The translations under genes were made by a program, and so were the position numbers. The notes beneath the pieces were generated by a model. That model saw nothing but the letters and a program-made list of their open reading frames with translations. It did no database searches and was not told the DNA's origin. From Marchantia polymorpha subsp. ruderalis (taxonomy: Eukaryota > Streptophyta > Marchantiopsida > Marchantiales > Marchantiaceae): a stretch of DNA of 64,000 nucleotides. The first letter of the stretch is position 1; every line of letters starts with the position of its first letter. The stretch is from NCBI GenBank assembly GCA_037833965.1, contig AP031355.1:23337501-23401500 (forward strand), in the 5' to 3' direction. Of the stretch, positions 54,497 through 64,000 are shown piece after piece.

Positions 54497-57400
54497 GTAA
54501 TTTCGCAAATACTCTCAATCAACGGCACGGCAAAATCTGATTCCTTGACTCGTGCTTTTGCGTTACAACTCGTGATTTACTGACAACTGGCGATAATGTC
54601 GTCAACAAGCGATGGGGATTTCACGTATAGGTGTCACTTGTGCACGTGGTTCACTGAAATTTGGTAAGAAGACCACTTCCCGTCTGTTTATCAGGATCGG
54701 AGAAATTGTGCTTTTCTTCCTTTCTTGAAAGAGATCTTTGTTCCGAACAGCTACAATTCTTAAAGCGCTCATAGTCCATCGTTCTGCGTCAGGGAATCTT
54801 ATATTCCTCATTCAGAATGGGCGTCCCCAAGCCTTCCCCCCTCCAGGAGTCCCAAACCTATAGTTCCTTATCTTCACTGACTTGCTGCCGATTGATTGTT
54901 CGGAGGTAGGTAGAGCTTGCTCTTTTGTGCAATTCTCGTGATTGTGAGGTTTTTTCTGTCTTCTTGCGGATTGCTGTCTAATTTTTTAAGAAAATCTCAT
55001 CTTCATATAGGATACACATCCAGTTAGGATGTAACCCTGCATGACTCACTTAGCAGCAATTATATCTATACCGCTTCATCCCTCTCTACATGCACAGCAA
55101 CATCATTCTGATTGAAAGTAAATCATCATTCGATCTGAATCCTGCCAGAAACTAACCAATTCCATAAGTCAAATGAAAACTTTACGATATAGAGGAATTC
55201 TGGCATGCGCAAGTGATTCTGGTTGAGTTCTGATTTTAGTTTTAGTTCCTCTCAATGGGCAAGGAGCGATCAATGTACGTTAATGCGCTTTGCAGTCTAC
55301 AGAGCTGAGGGTTTTAGTCTGAATTATGCGGCACTCTCAAACGCTTTCAGTGTGTTTTTCTAAATGCTTCACCTTAAGTCTAGAAAATGCACATTTTATA
55401 TAAACGACATGCAGACATGCATGCGCACGTCACACCTTCAGTACCTCAACCATCGAAGCCCGTAGCGTTATTTAGACTTCTAAGTGATGCTTGATGTATC
55501 AACCTTCGTATAAGTAAGAGCGCAGCAGATTGAGTTTCAATGACGAATAATTATTAGTTCGTCGTGTTGGTATGAAGAACATAAGGAATGTTGATGGTTG
55601 CAGTATTTGACACGTAGAATTTTAAATATGTCCAGTAAGAATCTAATCGATTCAGAGACAAGTGAGGTGACGCCGTTTAGAACTCAATTTCTTCATCGCA
55701 TTATAACCTGCAACGGTGGAGCAGCAGGTCCAATATAATTCTCTGGAGTTCAAGCCATATGAAATCTGTACGGGTAGGAAATACGTGCAGGACTCGACCA
55801 CTCTGCTTATCAAAGACCTCTTGGCCCGGTACCTATCCTTCGCATCATCCATGTGTACCTCTTGACTACTTGGTTGTTATCGAAGACCTTCATGTGTCTG
55901 GTTTTACATAAGAGATTACTCTCCATCGAGCCGAATTCGCGTAGTTTTGAAGCTGCCACTTCATCTGGTTGTAGTCGCTTATTGAGGTCTTGTATTGTTA
56001 CTGACATCACGTTTTTCTTTCTGAGAAGTTTATTGAACATTTTGAAGGTGATAATATATGGTGATTGCTTCCTTTCCTATTTCTATCCTGCAACTCTTCA
56101 TTTTGTTCGTTGCCAAGAGATTAATTGGAAAAAAGCAATTTCAAGGCAACCTCCTTTAGAACTTTCGACCTTGGATCTGAAAATGGGGTAAATATTAACG
56201 TTGAATGGAAATTGGAGGATCAGTTCAATCAGACCTAAGAAACTGCACGATGTTTTGGGTATTGTGGTTCAGAGAGCGAAGAATGACGAGGACGTATGGC
56301 CCTTCCTTCTACGATTTCCCATGACTGTGTTCGGCATAACGATGGGTTTGGGAAGCCATGCTATAATGTGGAAAAATATTGCGCATTTGAAGTCGATGCG
56401 CACTTTTCACGTACCACGATTGATCGGCGCCATCTTCTGGTTCCTTTGTCTTCTTCACTTGTTAGTTATCACCACGATATATGGTGCCAAATTATTTAGA
56501 TGGCCAAAGGTATGGTGTCCACTGAGTTCACATAGAGAATTGGAATATCAAAACTCTCTATTCCCTAGTATTGCTGGTAGGACAGTGACATTGTTATTTG
56601 TTCATGGCATTTTCGTTCCTAATTTAGTGGATAATTGGAGTAAAAATATATCTTCTAGATGGGATTCTTGACAAGACGAAATGCTACTGTACCATGCAGG
56701 CCGTTCACTTGGAGTTTCTACATCCGGTGAGATCGAATTATTTTGCAGCTCCCTTCATTTGCTGTCTGTTCCTCGTCATAGGTGCTCCCAGTTTTGCCAC
56801 AGGAGATGGAAGCGGATCGGCGATAAATCCCTTTCTTGTTGTTCATGTGTGGGAATCGTTTTTCTTCACAGGTACCGACGCCATCATTATTGGTTCGATC
56901 AAGTAGGAGGAAATGAAAATACTTTGCTTCTGTGATGATTATCAGCCCATGCACATAATGCAATCGTGTTTGTTCATACAACTGAGCAGTCACCGCAAAA
57001 GATACTGATACGTACATCGTTGTTCGATCATGTCTGATCCGAATTCAGCTCCGCTGATTTTGTACGAGGTCCATCTCTATGGCCGTTGGCTCATGAGCAG
57101 TGTTGGCAGATTAAGCGAGATAGGCAATCCGACGACACAAATCGCTGTGGTTGGAAACTTTGTCAGTGCTACGACTTTTGCCTTGGCTGGATACAGAGAG
57201 ATGGCCATATTTCCGTTCACTGTTGGGTACGTTTCAACATGCTCCTGGACTTGAATAGTTTACCAGCTCAAAATGTTATGTCAAGCTTCTACAGTTGAAA
57301 GAATGCCTTTATCAGCTCTTGAGGATGACCGACTGAGAGATTGAGATCATGCATGTCGCAGGATCATGCACCAGATGGTGGTTTTTGCAGTTATATTTTC

Positions 57401-58520
57401 CAGAATTCCTCCGAAAAAGGTCATTGGTGTGCAGCTAAGGCCTTCTTACTTTCTATTTGTAGCTCCTCCCAGCGTTGCTGCGGTGTCTTGGAGTCATATA
57501 CAAGGGAGGGTCGATGATTTTGCCACCATACTCACATTCACGGGAGTTTTTTTCCTGATCATCATGGTGAGATTAGCTTCTTCAAGCAAGGTTAAGTCAT
57601 ATGATGGGATCCGTCAGTCTTTCGAAGATGTATACCAAACTTCATGCATGACACAAGGTTACGCTAACCAGTTATCGTTTTTGCAACTTCTCATGACAGT
57701 CAGCTCCTTTTATCTCTCAACACTTTACGCAGGAGCTCTTTCCACAGCCAGACTTTGCTCGTATCAGACTCCGTACCTACTGATGCAGTCTCAAACCCTG
57801 CCATGAATACTGATATCGTTATATCCGCACTTTTCTAGGTCTCCCGCGCAAGTTTTTTCTTCACAGGAGTGAGGTACGCTAAATATTGCAGTGTCCCGCA
57901 CGATATGGAATTCTGAAAGTTCTGATGACACTGAGAAATATTTTTTCCTGCTTGACATCCTGCATAGCTCAACTGTAAGGCCTGTTGCTGGTACTTGGAT
58001 ATCGGAGGTAGAATCACAGCTGATGTGTTCTTCCATCCGCTGGTGGTTGTCAATAGATCCAGTTGTTAGTGCGCACTCAGGTAAAGTTGAAAGTAAGATT
58101 CTTGAGGGAAAGGTGTGAAGCTGGAAGTACCTAGAATTGGCTGCAGAACATTCCCACTCCAGATTCATAATGTATAGCCATGTAGGATTCCACGACGAAA
58201 CTTTATTGAAGTATCATCCCGAATGCAGGTTTTCGTTGGCGTGGTGGGCTTTCACTTTCCCGTCTGCGGCCATAAGCATAGCAGTCATGAATTACGCATC
58301 TTCTAGATCCATCGATCCCCCACATATGAACGTCCCAAAGATATTTTCATTCGTCTTGGTTCTTTCTGCTAGCCTAATGTTGATAGCCATATACGTATGT
58401 ACCGTCCGCCAAGCCCTTTCAGGTGAACTTTTTGGAAAAGACGAGGTGGTGAAATCTGTTCTCCACGTCTCGGAAGAAGGTGGACTTGAAACTCAAACAT
58501 TAGCATTAGAAGAAACTTAG
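54188..58520 (+). CDS. SLAC1/SLAH-type slow anion channel, multi-exon
   Basis: Plasma-membrane S-type anion channels of this family (TehA/Mae1 fold, ten helices) release chloride, nitrate or malate, as in ABA-driven stomatal closure. Proposed exons: 54188-54496 (N-terminus), 56273-56509, 56700-56871, 57049-57226, 57362-57566, an unresolved junction, and 58229-58520 ending in TAG. Introns between the middle exons are GT-AG with matching phases 0, 1, 2. Landmarks: WPFLLRFPMTVFGI (helix 1), EFLHPVRSNYFAAP (helix 3 start), LYEVHLYGRWLM, VVGNFVSATTFALAG (helix 5), FLFVAPPSVAAVSW (helix 7), FSLAWWAFTFPSAA (helix 9). In AtSLAC1 these correspond to WPFLLRFP, HPVRVNFFFAP, VVGNFVGA, IAAPSAASIAW and FSVAWWSYTFP. 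Between helices 8 and 9 about 11 residues are expected, but no exon that restores them in phase is obvious. Either a mini-exon was missed or the copy is damaged. Confidence 0.9.
54497..56272 (+). other. Proposed intron 1 of the SLAC-type gene
   Basis: 1.78 kb. It contains short minus-strand frames around 56040-55650 that faintly recall retroelement sequence but show no diagnostic motif. The acceptor proposed is ATTGTGGTTCAG at 56272. Confidence 0.45.
56273..56509 (+). CDS. SLAC-type channel exon with helices 1-2
   Basis: 79 codons in phase 0, donor GTATGG after CCAAAG. Carries the conserved WPFLLRFP entry to helix 1 and a second hydrophobic segment (FWFLCLLHLLVI). The exon may begin earlier (frame open from 56201). 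Confidence 0.9.
56700..56871 (+). CDS. SLAC-type channel exon with helix 3
   Basis: Acceptor ACCATGCAG, donor CACAG-GTACCG, exits in phase 1. Encodes EFLHPVRSNYFAAPF, the strongly conserved HPVR motif before helix 3, and the first half of helix 4. Confidence 0.93.
57049..57226 (+). CDS. SLAC-type channel exon with helices 4-6 (start)
   Basis: Acceptor GAATTCAG, donor GTACGT, exits in phase 2. Encodes ILYEVHLYGRWLM and the invariant VVGNFV of helix 5. Confidence 0.93.
57362..57566 (+). CDS. SLAC-type channel exon with helices 6-8
   Basis: Acceptor ATGTCGCAG. Ends ATCATCATG before donor GTGAGA in phase 0. Encodes FSRIPPKKV, the LRPSYFLFVAPPSVA segment and helix 8. Confidence 0.9.
57567..58228 (+). 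other. Unresolved segment between helices 8 and 9
   Basis: The preceding exon leaves phase 0 and the next needs phase 2, so one more exon is required. A phase-consistent candidate is 57892-57974 (acceptor ATATTGCAG, donor GTAAGG, 83 bases, open), but its 28 residues do not resemble the short family linker. A shorter conserved mini-exon was not found. Confidence 0.4.
58229..58520 (+). CDS. SLAC-type channel last exon, helices 9-10
   Basis: Acceptor CGAATGCAG. Encodes FSLAWWAFTFPSAAISIAVM (helix 9), a final hydrophobic segment (FSFVLVLSASLMLIAIYV, helix 10) and a short polar tail ending at TAG 58518-58520. Confidence 0.9.
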
Positions 58521-59485
58521 ATCATTTGTGTCTTCAAGTCTAGGGATAATAGATTATGCGATCTAACCAGGTGGGACAGATACCTTGTGACTGATTGTGC
58601 CAATCTTACCATTAGTCCGTGAGTGTTGTGTCCCAACGGCTATGTAGAGTATGTATCAAATATTAGAATTGTCTATTTACTGGTTATAGTTTATAAGCAG
58701 TCTAACGTATCCCCAGTTTGTAGATATACTAGCGTCTGATATGGGTTGATTGAATCTCTGGGCTAGAGAATGTCGTGTGCTGGAAGGCACACCAAGTGTG
58801 ATCAATTATTGCAACACGCATCAGTTAATTAGATGAAACTTCTCATGGAACGCTATGCGGAAGAATTGTAGTATATTTCTTTCGGACTTGGCAAGGCTGG
58901 GTTGTAATGGATCATCCAAATTACAAAGTACAGACTGCATCAATACTGTGTTTTTGCAAACCATCCCTATTGAGACCTTGAGGCTGGTGATGTATTATGT
59001 TAGATATTGTAGTAAGAAGTTTTTATTTATACCATTGTAGACAAACACTAGTTTTAGGGGGATTTTTTATGAGAAAAGTTACCTGTATTTAATAAAAATA
59101 GGCTAATTCTTGAAAGGAATTTTATATTTTTTGGATAGAGAGATATAAACACAGATTGTACCGCTGACTTGGTTGATCAACTTAACATTTAAATTTTCAT
59201 TTTTTAAAAGTCTCTTGCTCTACAATGATTAGAAAGTACAGTATTATCCTAGTTCCGAACTGCGAAGATATTCATAAATTAATTTAATCTTTGAAATTTT
59301 AATTACATTATGAAAATTGTCGAATCACTGTGATTCAAAATTTTCTATAGTTCCATGTTTCGTCATTTCATTTTATCTAAGTCACAATTTTCTGTATCAC
59401 TATCATGTAGTTACTCTTGAAAGGCTGAAGGTGATACAATGTCGAGGTCGATTTGTCCAATTTTTTGGTTATTTGGGAGCAATAA
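58521..59485. other. Downstream of SLAC-type gene, no gene recognised
   Basis: AT-rich. The 3' untranslated region of the channel gene should lie at its start. No clear poly(A) signal could be assigned. Confidence 0.45.
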
Positions 59486-59554
59486 TAACGTGTATTATAT
59501 CATGAATACACGTTATGCAGCGACATTCACACTTTATCAGTGTGAGTGTCGCTG
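59486..59554. repeat. Two adjacent hairpins
   Basis: First: TAACGTGTATT (59486-59496) and AATACACGTTA (59505-59515), perfect, 8-base loop. Second, two bases later: CAGCGACATTCACAC (59518-59532) and GTGTGAGTGTCGCTG (59540-59554), 14 of 15 paired, 7-base loop. No T-run or coding sequence is associated. Confidence 0.9.
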
Positions 59555-61229
59555 ATCAAAATGTGGAAGTATCTATAATGCTAAGCCCTTCTTAAACACA
59601 CAAGAGGTTTTTTCTGAATCAATTATAGCGATTTCATTTCTTGATCCAATCCTAGCATTGTCTGGTTCGATTGTGGCAATTAAATTCAATCATCAGTCAA
59701 CGTAAACTTGCTGATTCCTTTGTATGTGAAGGTAATGAATAAAGGAGAGTTAGTTAGGACAATAATAATGTATGTGAATCAGTTACCCAAAAAAATTGTA
59801 GAATCAGACTTGCTTCTACTATACAATTAGGCAAACCTTATTGGAGGAAAAAAGTGTATTATTTATCATCGACCAGTACCCCTAGAGGTTTGCTCATGTT
59901 TTCACTTAAACTTTTAGTTTCGAAATACAAGACCAAGAAATTCACCCGTTCTTTTCAAGGTAGCCGATATGGATCTCCTTGATCTTCTTGTATCACACCA
60001 CCTTCAATTTTTGATTTCAAAATTGGGCTTTCGCTCTATTTCTCATGTATCTTTTAAACTCATTTCATCCCTTGAATTGTAGGGTGTTACTTGCACTTTT
60101 TAGAAAAAGTCTAATCCAATATTTTAAAAAAAAACATCTTTGCATCATCATTTTCAGCCCTTCGATGAGTTAGACTTACAATGAATTGAAAAAAGATATA
60201 AAAAAATTTGCACTAAATTATTCAAACCAAAATATAAATTCAAAATTCTGAAGTCTTAAAACTGTTTATTAAATTACAAGACGTAATATTATTACATCCT
60301 AGAAAAAAATTTACATGAATAAAAGGTAAAATTTTAGCAAAAAATTACCTTCATTAACATACGAGAATTTTCTATATGATATATATATATGTTTTTATCA
60401 GGTCGTATAGTAGTTATGGTTTCGACCTCAGATTGGTATTTTTACAGATTATAATGTAACTCTCATGTATTCTGATTAATTCAAATCGTACTGTTTCTTT
60501 GGCACCTCTACACAAAACTGTAGTTTCTATCTATTTTCTGGAAATATTTCAAAATCAAAAGCATCAAATATTTACACCAAATGCCTAAATTTAGACATGT
60601 TGATGACATCATTTTCTTTCTCCAAAATGAAAGACAACCAATATTATTTAAAAGAAGACATATTTTGTTGAGTATATATACAGAAACTTAAAAGATTTTA
60701 CAGATGTCTATCAAACTGTCATAAATAAGTACGAATACCTCCTCATGTATCGTGGCTTCTTATGTATGAATCAAGAAAAGGAAGAACATGAAACAAGCTT
60801 CTACCCATCAATTCCAAAGGAAAAGAAATTTTAAAAAGAACTCAAAGATATATACTTTCCGAGCACGCAGCAAGGAGATCAAGAAAAGGCTTCTTTCCTC
60901 GGCGAGCCATGCAGTCTATTAGAAAGTGCACGAAGAAAGGCATGGTAGCAAAGGAAAGGCAGCATGAGAAGAACGAATGTGCATGATGATAGTTGAGAAT
61001 AAAGTACAAAAGAAGTAATTATGGCCGATGGAACATCGCTTCCCAACCGTTAGTTAGTGTGTCCTCGTATGGTATTTCTGGAATATTTTATCATATCATG
61101 GAATCACTAATTGGGCTCATCCAAATTTGTCTTCTTCCTCCTCCTTTGGACATGATGAAGAATATGTCCTCTTAGTCGGGGACACAGTTTCCTTCCTCCA
61201 CGTAAGATCGGTCCAACTTCAGTACGCCA
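59555..61229. other. AT-rich intergenic, no gene recognised
   Basis: Long A and T runs and short ATATAT tracts. Several ATG-containing short frames without domains. GAAAGG(C/A)-rich stretch near 60890-60980. Confidence 0.45.
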
Positions 61230-61640
61230 CGTTGCCGGTTAGGTGTCTATCGTGCCGAACTGCCACCGGCAGACACTGCAGGGGCGGACATTACCCTCGC
61301 GACGTCAGTGGTCGCTGCGACGATGCCGATCGAAGGCCCCTCATTCACGGGACCGATGGGGCCCGGCGGCCGCGCTGCCCGAGCGGAAATCTCCACCATC
61401 ATGGCCCCCACTTCGGAAACTGCTCTGCCGGCGTCGGCAAACTTTCGGCGACGCCCTGCATTTCCTTCTCCCCCGCGCCAATGAAGACCGGGCTCGAGAT
61501 CCCGTCCGCCGAGTCGCTGACCGCTAGGAACTCGGATGCAGGTCCGAATACGGGGCCGAGGCCCCACCCTTTCGTTCTGGCGCCAGGATCGCGACCGCGA
61601 ATCGTAGTCCCCTCCAAGACTTCCCTGGTCCCTCCATTTT
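61230..61640. other. Isolated GC-rich block
   Basis: About 400 bases at visibly over 60% GC with many CG dinucleotides, bordered on both sides by AT-rich DNA. All three plus frames are open for long stretches (61127-61642 is 171 codons, 61243-61527 is 94), as is one minus frame (61654-61247, 135 codons). This follows from low A+T. One plus frame reads Ala/Pro/Thr-rich protein-like text (PIEGPSFTGPMGPGGRAARA, MAPTSETALPASANF), but I do not recognise it. Confidence 0.5.
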
Positions 61641-63480
61641 AGCCACGCTGGCAACTAAAAGGTACATGTCAACTGAATCAGAAGCGCATCGCCAGATCCG
61701 CCTAGGGTGTCAGTAACGGAAGAATATTAATTTATTGGTAATCGGGTTTCTTTTTATTCTTTTATTCACAGCGAGTACTTTCACTGGTTTGTGCGAAGGT
61801 ATATGCAAAAAAAATTACTAGCTTTCAGATGAATCCAAAAAAAAATCTCTACGATGGTTTGCTTCTCTGTCGTACAAACTAGATTAAAATTGGAGAGAAA
61901 TCGGCAAGTAAGCGATTTGATATATATTCTCGGAGTGATTAGCAACCGCGATTTCAGCTGAAATTGTAGAACTTGGAGAGGTAAGAAAATTGGTCATTTA
62001 GCTTTGTATTTAGCTGACAAAAAGTTGGATAGGCCGGGAAGGAAGGGGGGCTTAACTTACTCCCCAAAAATCTAATAAATTCAGAACCTGTGAAATTTCG
62101 ATATCTCGTGGTCAGCTGTGAGTTTAAAACTCCTAGAGTATAAAATAGCGATGAATTTGTTGTTGCAATGTCGGGCATAAAGTCAAATCTATTTCTAATG
62201 TGATGCCCATAAAATTACTTACCCAGCTATTTGTAAGGTGATGTGTTTTTTGATTGAATTATGTCATCATTCAAGTAACTGATCATTAATTTCAAGTTCG
62301 TGAATAGTACCATATTTATCATGAGTCATTTGATTTGAAAAGATCTTATTTTCTGTGATATCTCCTGTTTCGCAATCTTCATATCAATGCTGCCAAATAT
62401 CCAAACATGATATGTCTAAAAACCCCGATTGTGTACGTCACTTTGATCATTGGAGTTGACAGTGTATAACCTACACTTCTAAATGTATTGGGCTAATAGA
62501 ATGTCATATGTCATATGTCATATTTGATACCTTCGATTGTGACATCTAGTGGACAATCGAGACATCGTGAAAAACAATAACGAAGCTACAGGGGCAAAGG
62601 AATTAACTTGACTACTTTGATTGTTACATGACAATTTGAATTGTTAAAAAAAAAATGATCATGTGTATAAATATGTTTCACGTGTCACATTACTTATATA
62701 TATGTAAAGCACCAAGAAAACATGACATGTGTACAAAAACGTATGCATGTTTTATCAATCGAGTTGATGGAGTAGCAAGTATACTTATATGTGATTTTTG
62801 GTCCATAGGATGACACGTCTCATATTTGATACCTTTGATCGACACGCCTCGCTGGCGATGGAACTATCTCGAGTAACAAGCTAGCTGATTTAAATATCAC
62901 AACTTTATCTGAATCCAAACATCATGTAGCTCTTGAAACATTAATTCAAATCAATATTGAATCTTAATCTTATTATTAAACCATTTGAACAAAATAATGC
63001 TAAAGATGAACTAGTTTATCAACTAAACTGATAGCTTGTAGCCTGTCTTTGATGTGTCCAAATATCATAAAAACACAAATGAAAACGTATCATTATTCAA
63101 AGAAATGTTTGCATCACACGTTCTAAACTAAAACTTGCAAATGTCAATCATACGCATCTAGCTTCGCTGAGCAAGAAGAAAAGAAACTGTTATGTTTGAC
63201 CTATCGCACCTGCATCACTCCAAATATGTAAAACACCTTGGCTGGAATCTCAAAAAAATCATGGTTCCCATCCAAATGGATGCGATAATCTAACATGACC
63301 ATTTCTTACCAAAAACATACGTTCACAAACCCATCAATATTGTCTGTCTTGCTTCGGAAGAGGACTTCATGAGTCATGACAACTTACTGCATGTCGGACC
63401 TCCAGGCATTTCTCAAATAATTCTACTCTGATTCACGAGTTACAGCTGTTTGGTCGCCAAGTTGCTTCAGTAAGGCTAGA
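61641..63480. other. AT-rich intergenic, no gene recognised
   Basis: Contains TCATATG heptamers in tandem (62504-62522) and a short dispersed repeat TCATATTTGATACCTT(C/T)GAT at 62517 and 62820. Confidence 0.45.
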
Positions 63481-64000
63481 TATTACGGTTAGTCACCGGT
63501 CACCTGGGATGCGGACTCTTGGGTTTGGACACGTGTAAGTTCAGATATCTTGACCCTACAGGTGAGATCGGACAGTCCGGTAGCTATTCTAGGACCGAAC
63601 AGACTCACCGGTGAGAAACGTCCGACACGAAAGCTGCGGACTCGCCCGGTCACTGACACAGAGCGTCCCCATGTTTCCGCCATTATGCACGGTCCTCGGA
63701 CTGCCGTTCCCAGGACCACCCTTCGTTGTAGGCGGCAGTCCTTGACGCCGAACTTCGTCCCGTCCCTGAGTCCAGCCACGCCCACCCCGTCACGGTTCTT
63801 GCTCAGCACCTGGTAAAGGGGAGTCGAGTCTTGACGGACAGTGTCAGCCATCCACGTTCGTTCTTGGTGTGCAGATAAATAGTAACTACGGTATCTAAGA
63901 TTATGGTCTGCCGCCTCTGGGTCCAGTTGTCAGTCAACGGCGTCACTAGGGTACCGGCGGTGGCATCCTTAAAGAGGAGATATCGTCGACGTGAAGAAAT
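63481..64000. other. GC-balanced end segment, unassigned
   Basis: Rich in GGACTC/GTCCGA words. A 120-codon minus frame (63851-63489) and an 88-codon plus frame overlap and neither shows a domain. The sharp rise in GC at about 63480 suggests the edge of another repeat or element continuing beyond the window. Confidence 0.35.

Noticed and set aside
55650..56040. Minus-strand frames in the SLAC intron that faintly recall a retroelement integrase tail
   Set aside because: No catalytic or zinc motif and no flanking element structure.
63489..63851. 120-codon minus frame at the window end
   Set aside because: Both strands are open because of composition; no domain seen.

Overview
This window looks like nuclear DNA of a land plant. 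It has GT-AG introns, a SLAC1/SLAH-type anion channel, a proteasome assembly factor UMP1 and LTR retrotransposons primed by initiator tRNA-Met. Short introns in the channel gene (about 120-190 bases) and two transposon families that I associate from memory with mosses, algae and oomycetes make a bryophyte or other early-diverging land plant the best guess. That placement is inference. The window is repeat-rich and gene-poor: I can support two host genes, and most of the rest is transposon-derived or unassigned.

Layout: 1-9.3 kb holds tandem repeats, unassigned sequence and a 687-bp foldback-type element with an 8-bp target duplication (8588-9274). 10.7-13.3 kb is UMP1 (minus strand, four exons, one large intron). 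14.5-16.8 kb is an AT-rich island with a probable copia relic. 16.8-20.8 kb is unassigned. 20.88-26.94 kb is a young, nearly intact Ty3/gypsy chromovirus on the minus strand: 420-bp LTRs differing at one base, PBS, PPT, gag, a canonical GGGAAAC slippery site, pol with two nonsense codons, and a chromodomain. It is inserted, with the frame preserved, in a small acidic reading frame. 27.6-30.7 kb is a second, unrelated Ty3/gypsy pol on the plus strand. It is broken by three small lesions and ends in a C4HC3 PHD finger rather than a chromodomain. This is the most unusual object in the window.

31-35 kb is a second AT-rich island followed by overlapping LTR fragments. 36.5-37.5 kb (minus) and 45.3-46.3 kb (plus) are N- and C-terminal relics of what appears to be one zinc-finger, hAT-like transposase family. 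Between them lie two copies of a roughly 790-bp LTR-like repeat, a tandemly duplicated fragment of a RING-H2 E3 gene, a degenerate 20-bp minisatellite and a 5'-truncated-to-RT relic of the same chromovirus family. That relic ends with a 5-bp flank inside the transposase relic.

46.3-54.2 kb is largely non-coding with several perfect hairpins. 54.2-58.5 kb is the SLAC/SLAH channel gene (plus strand); nine of the ten expected membrane segments fall in exons with consistent phase, and one exon junction is unresolved. 58.5-64 kb is AT-rich intergenic DNA with a double hairpin at 59.5 kb and an isolated GC-rich block at 61.2-61.6 kb. The two host genes have no evident functional link. The window is best read as host genes separated by nested layers of transposons of different ages.
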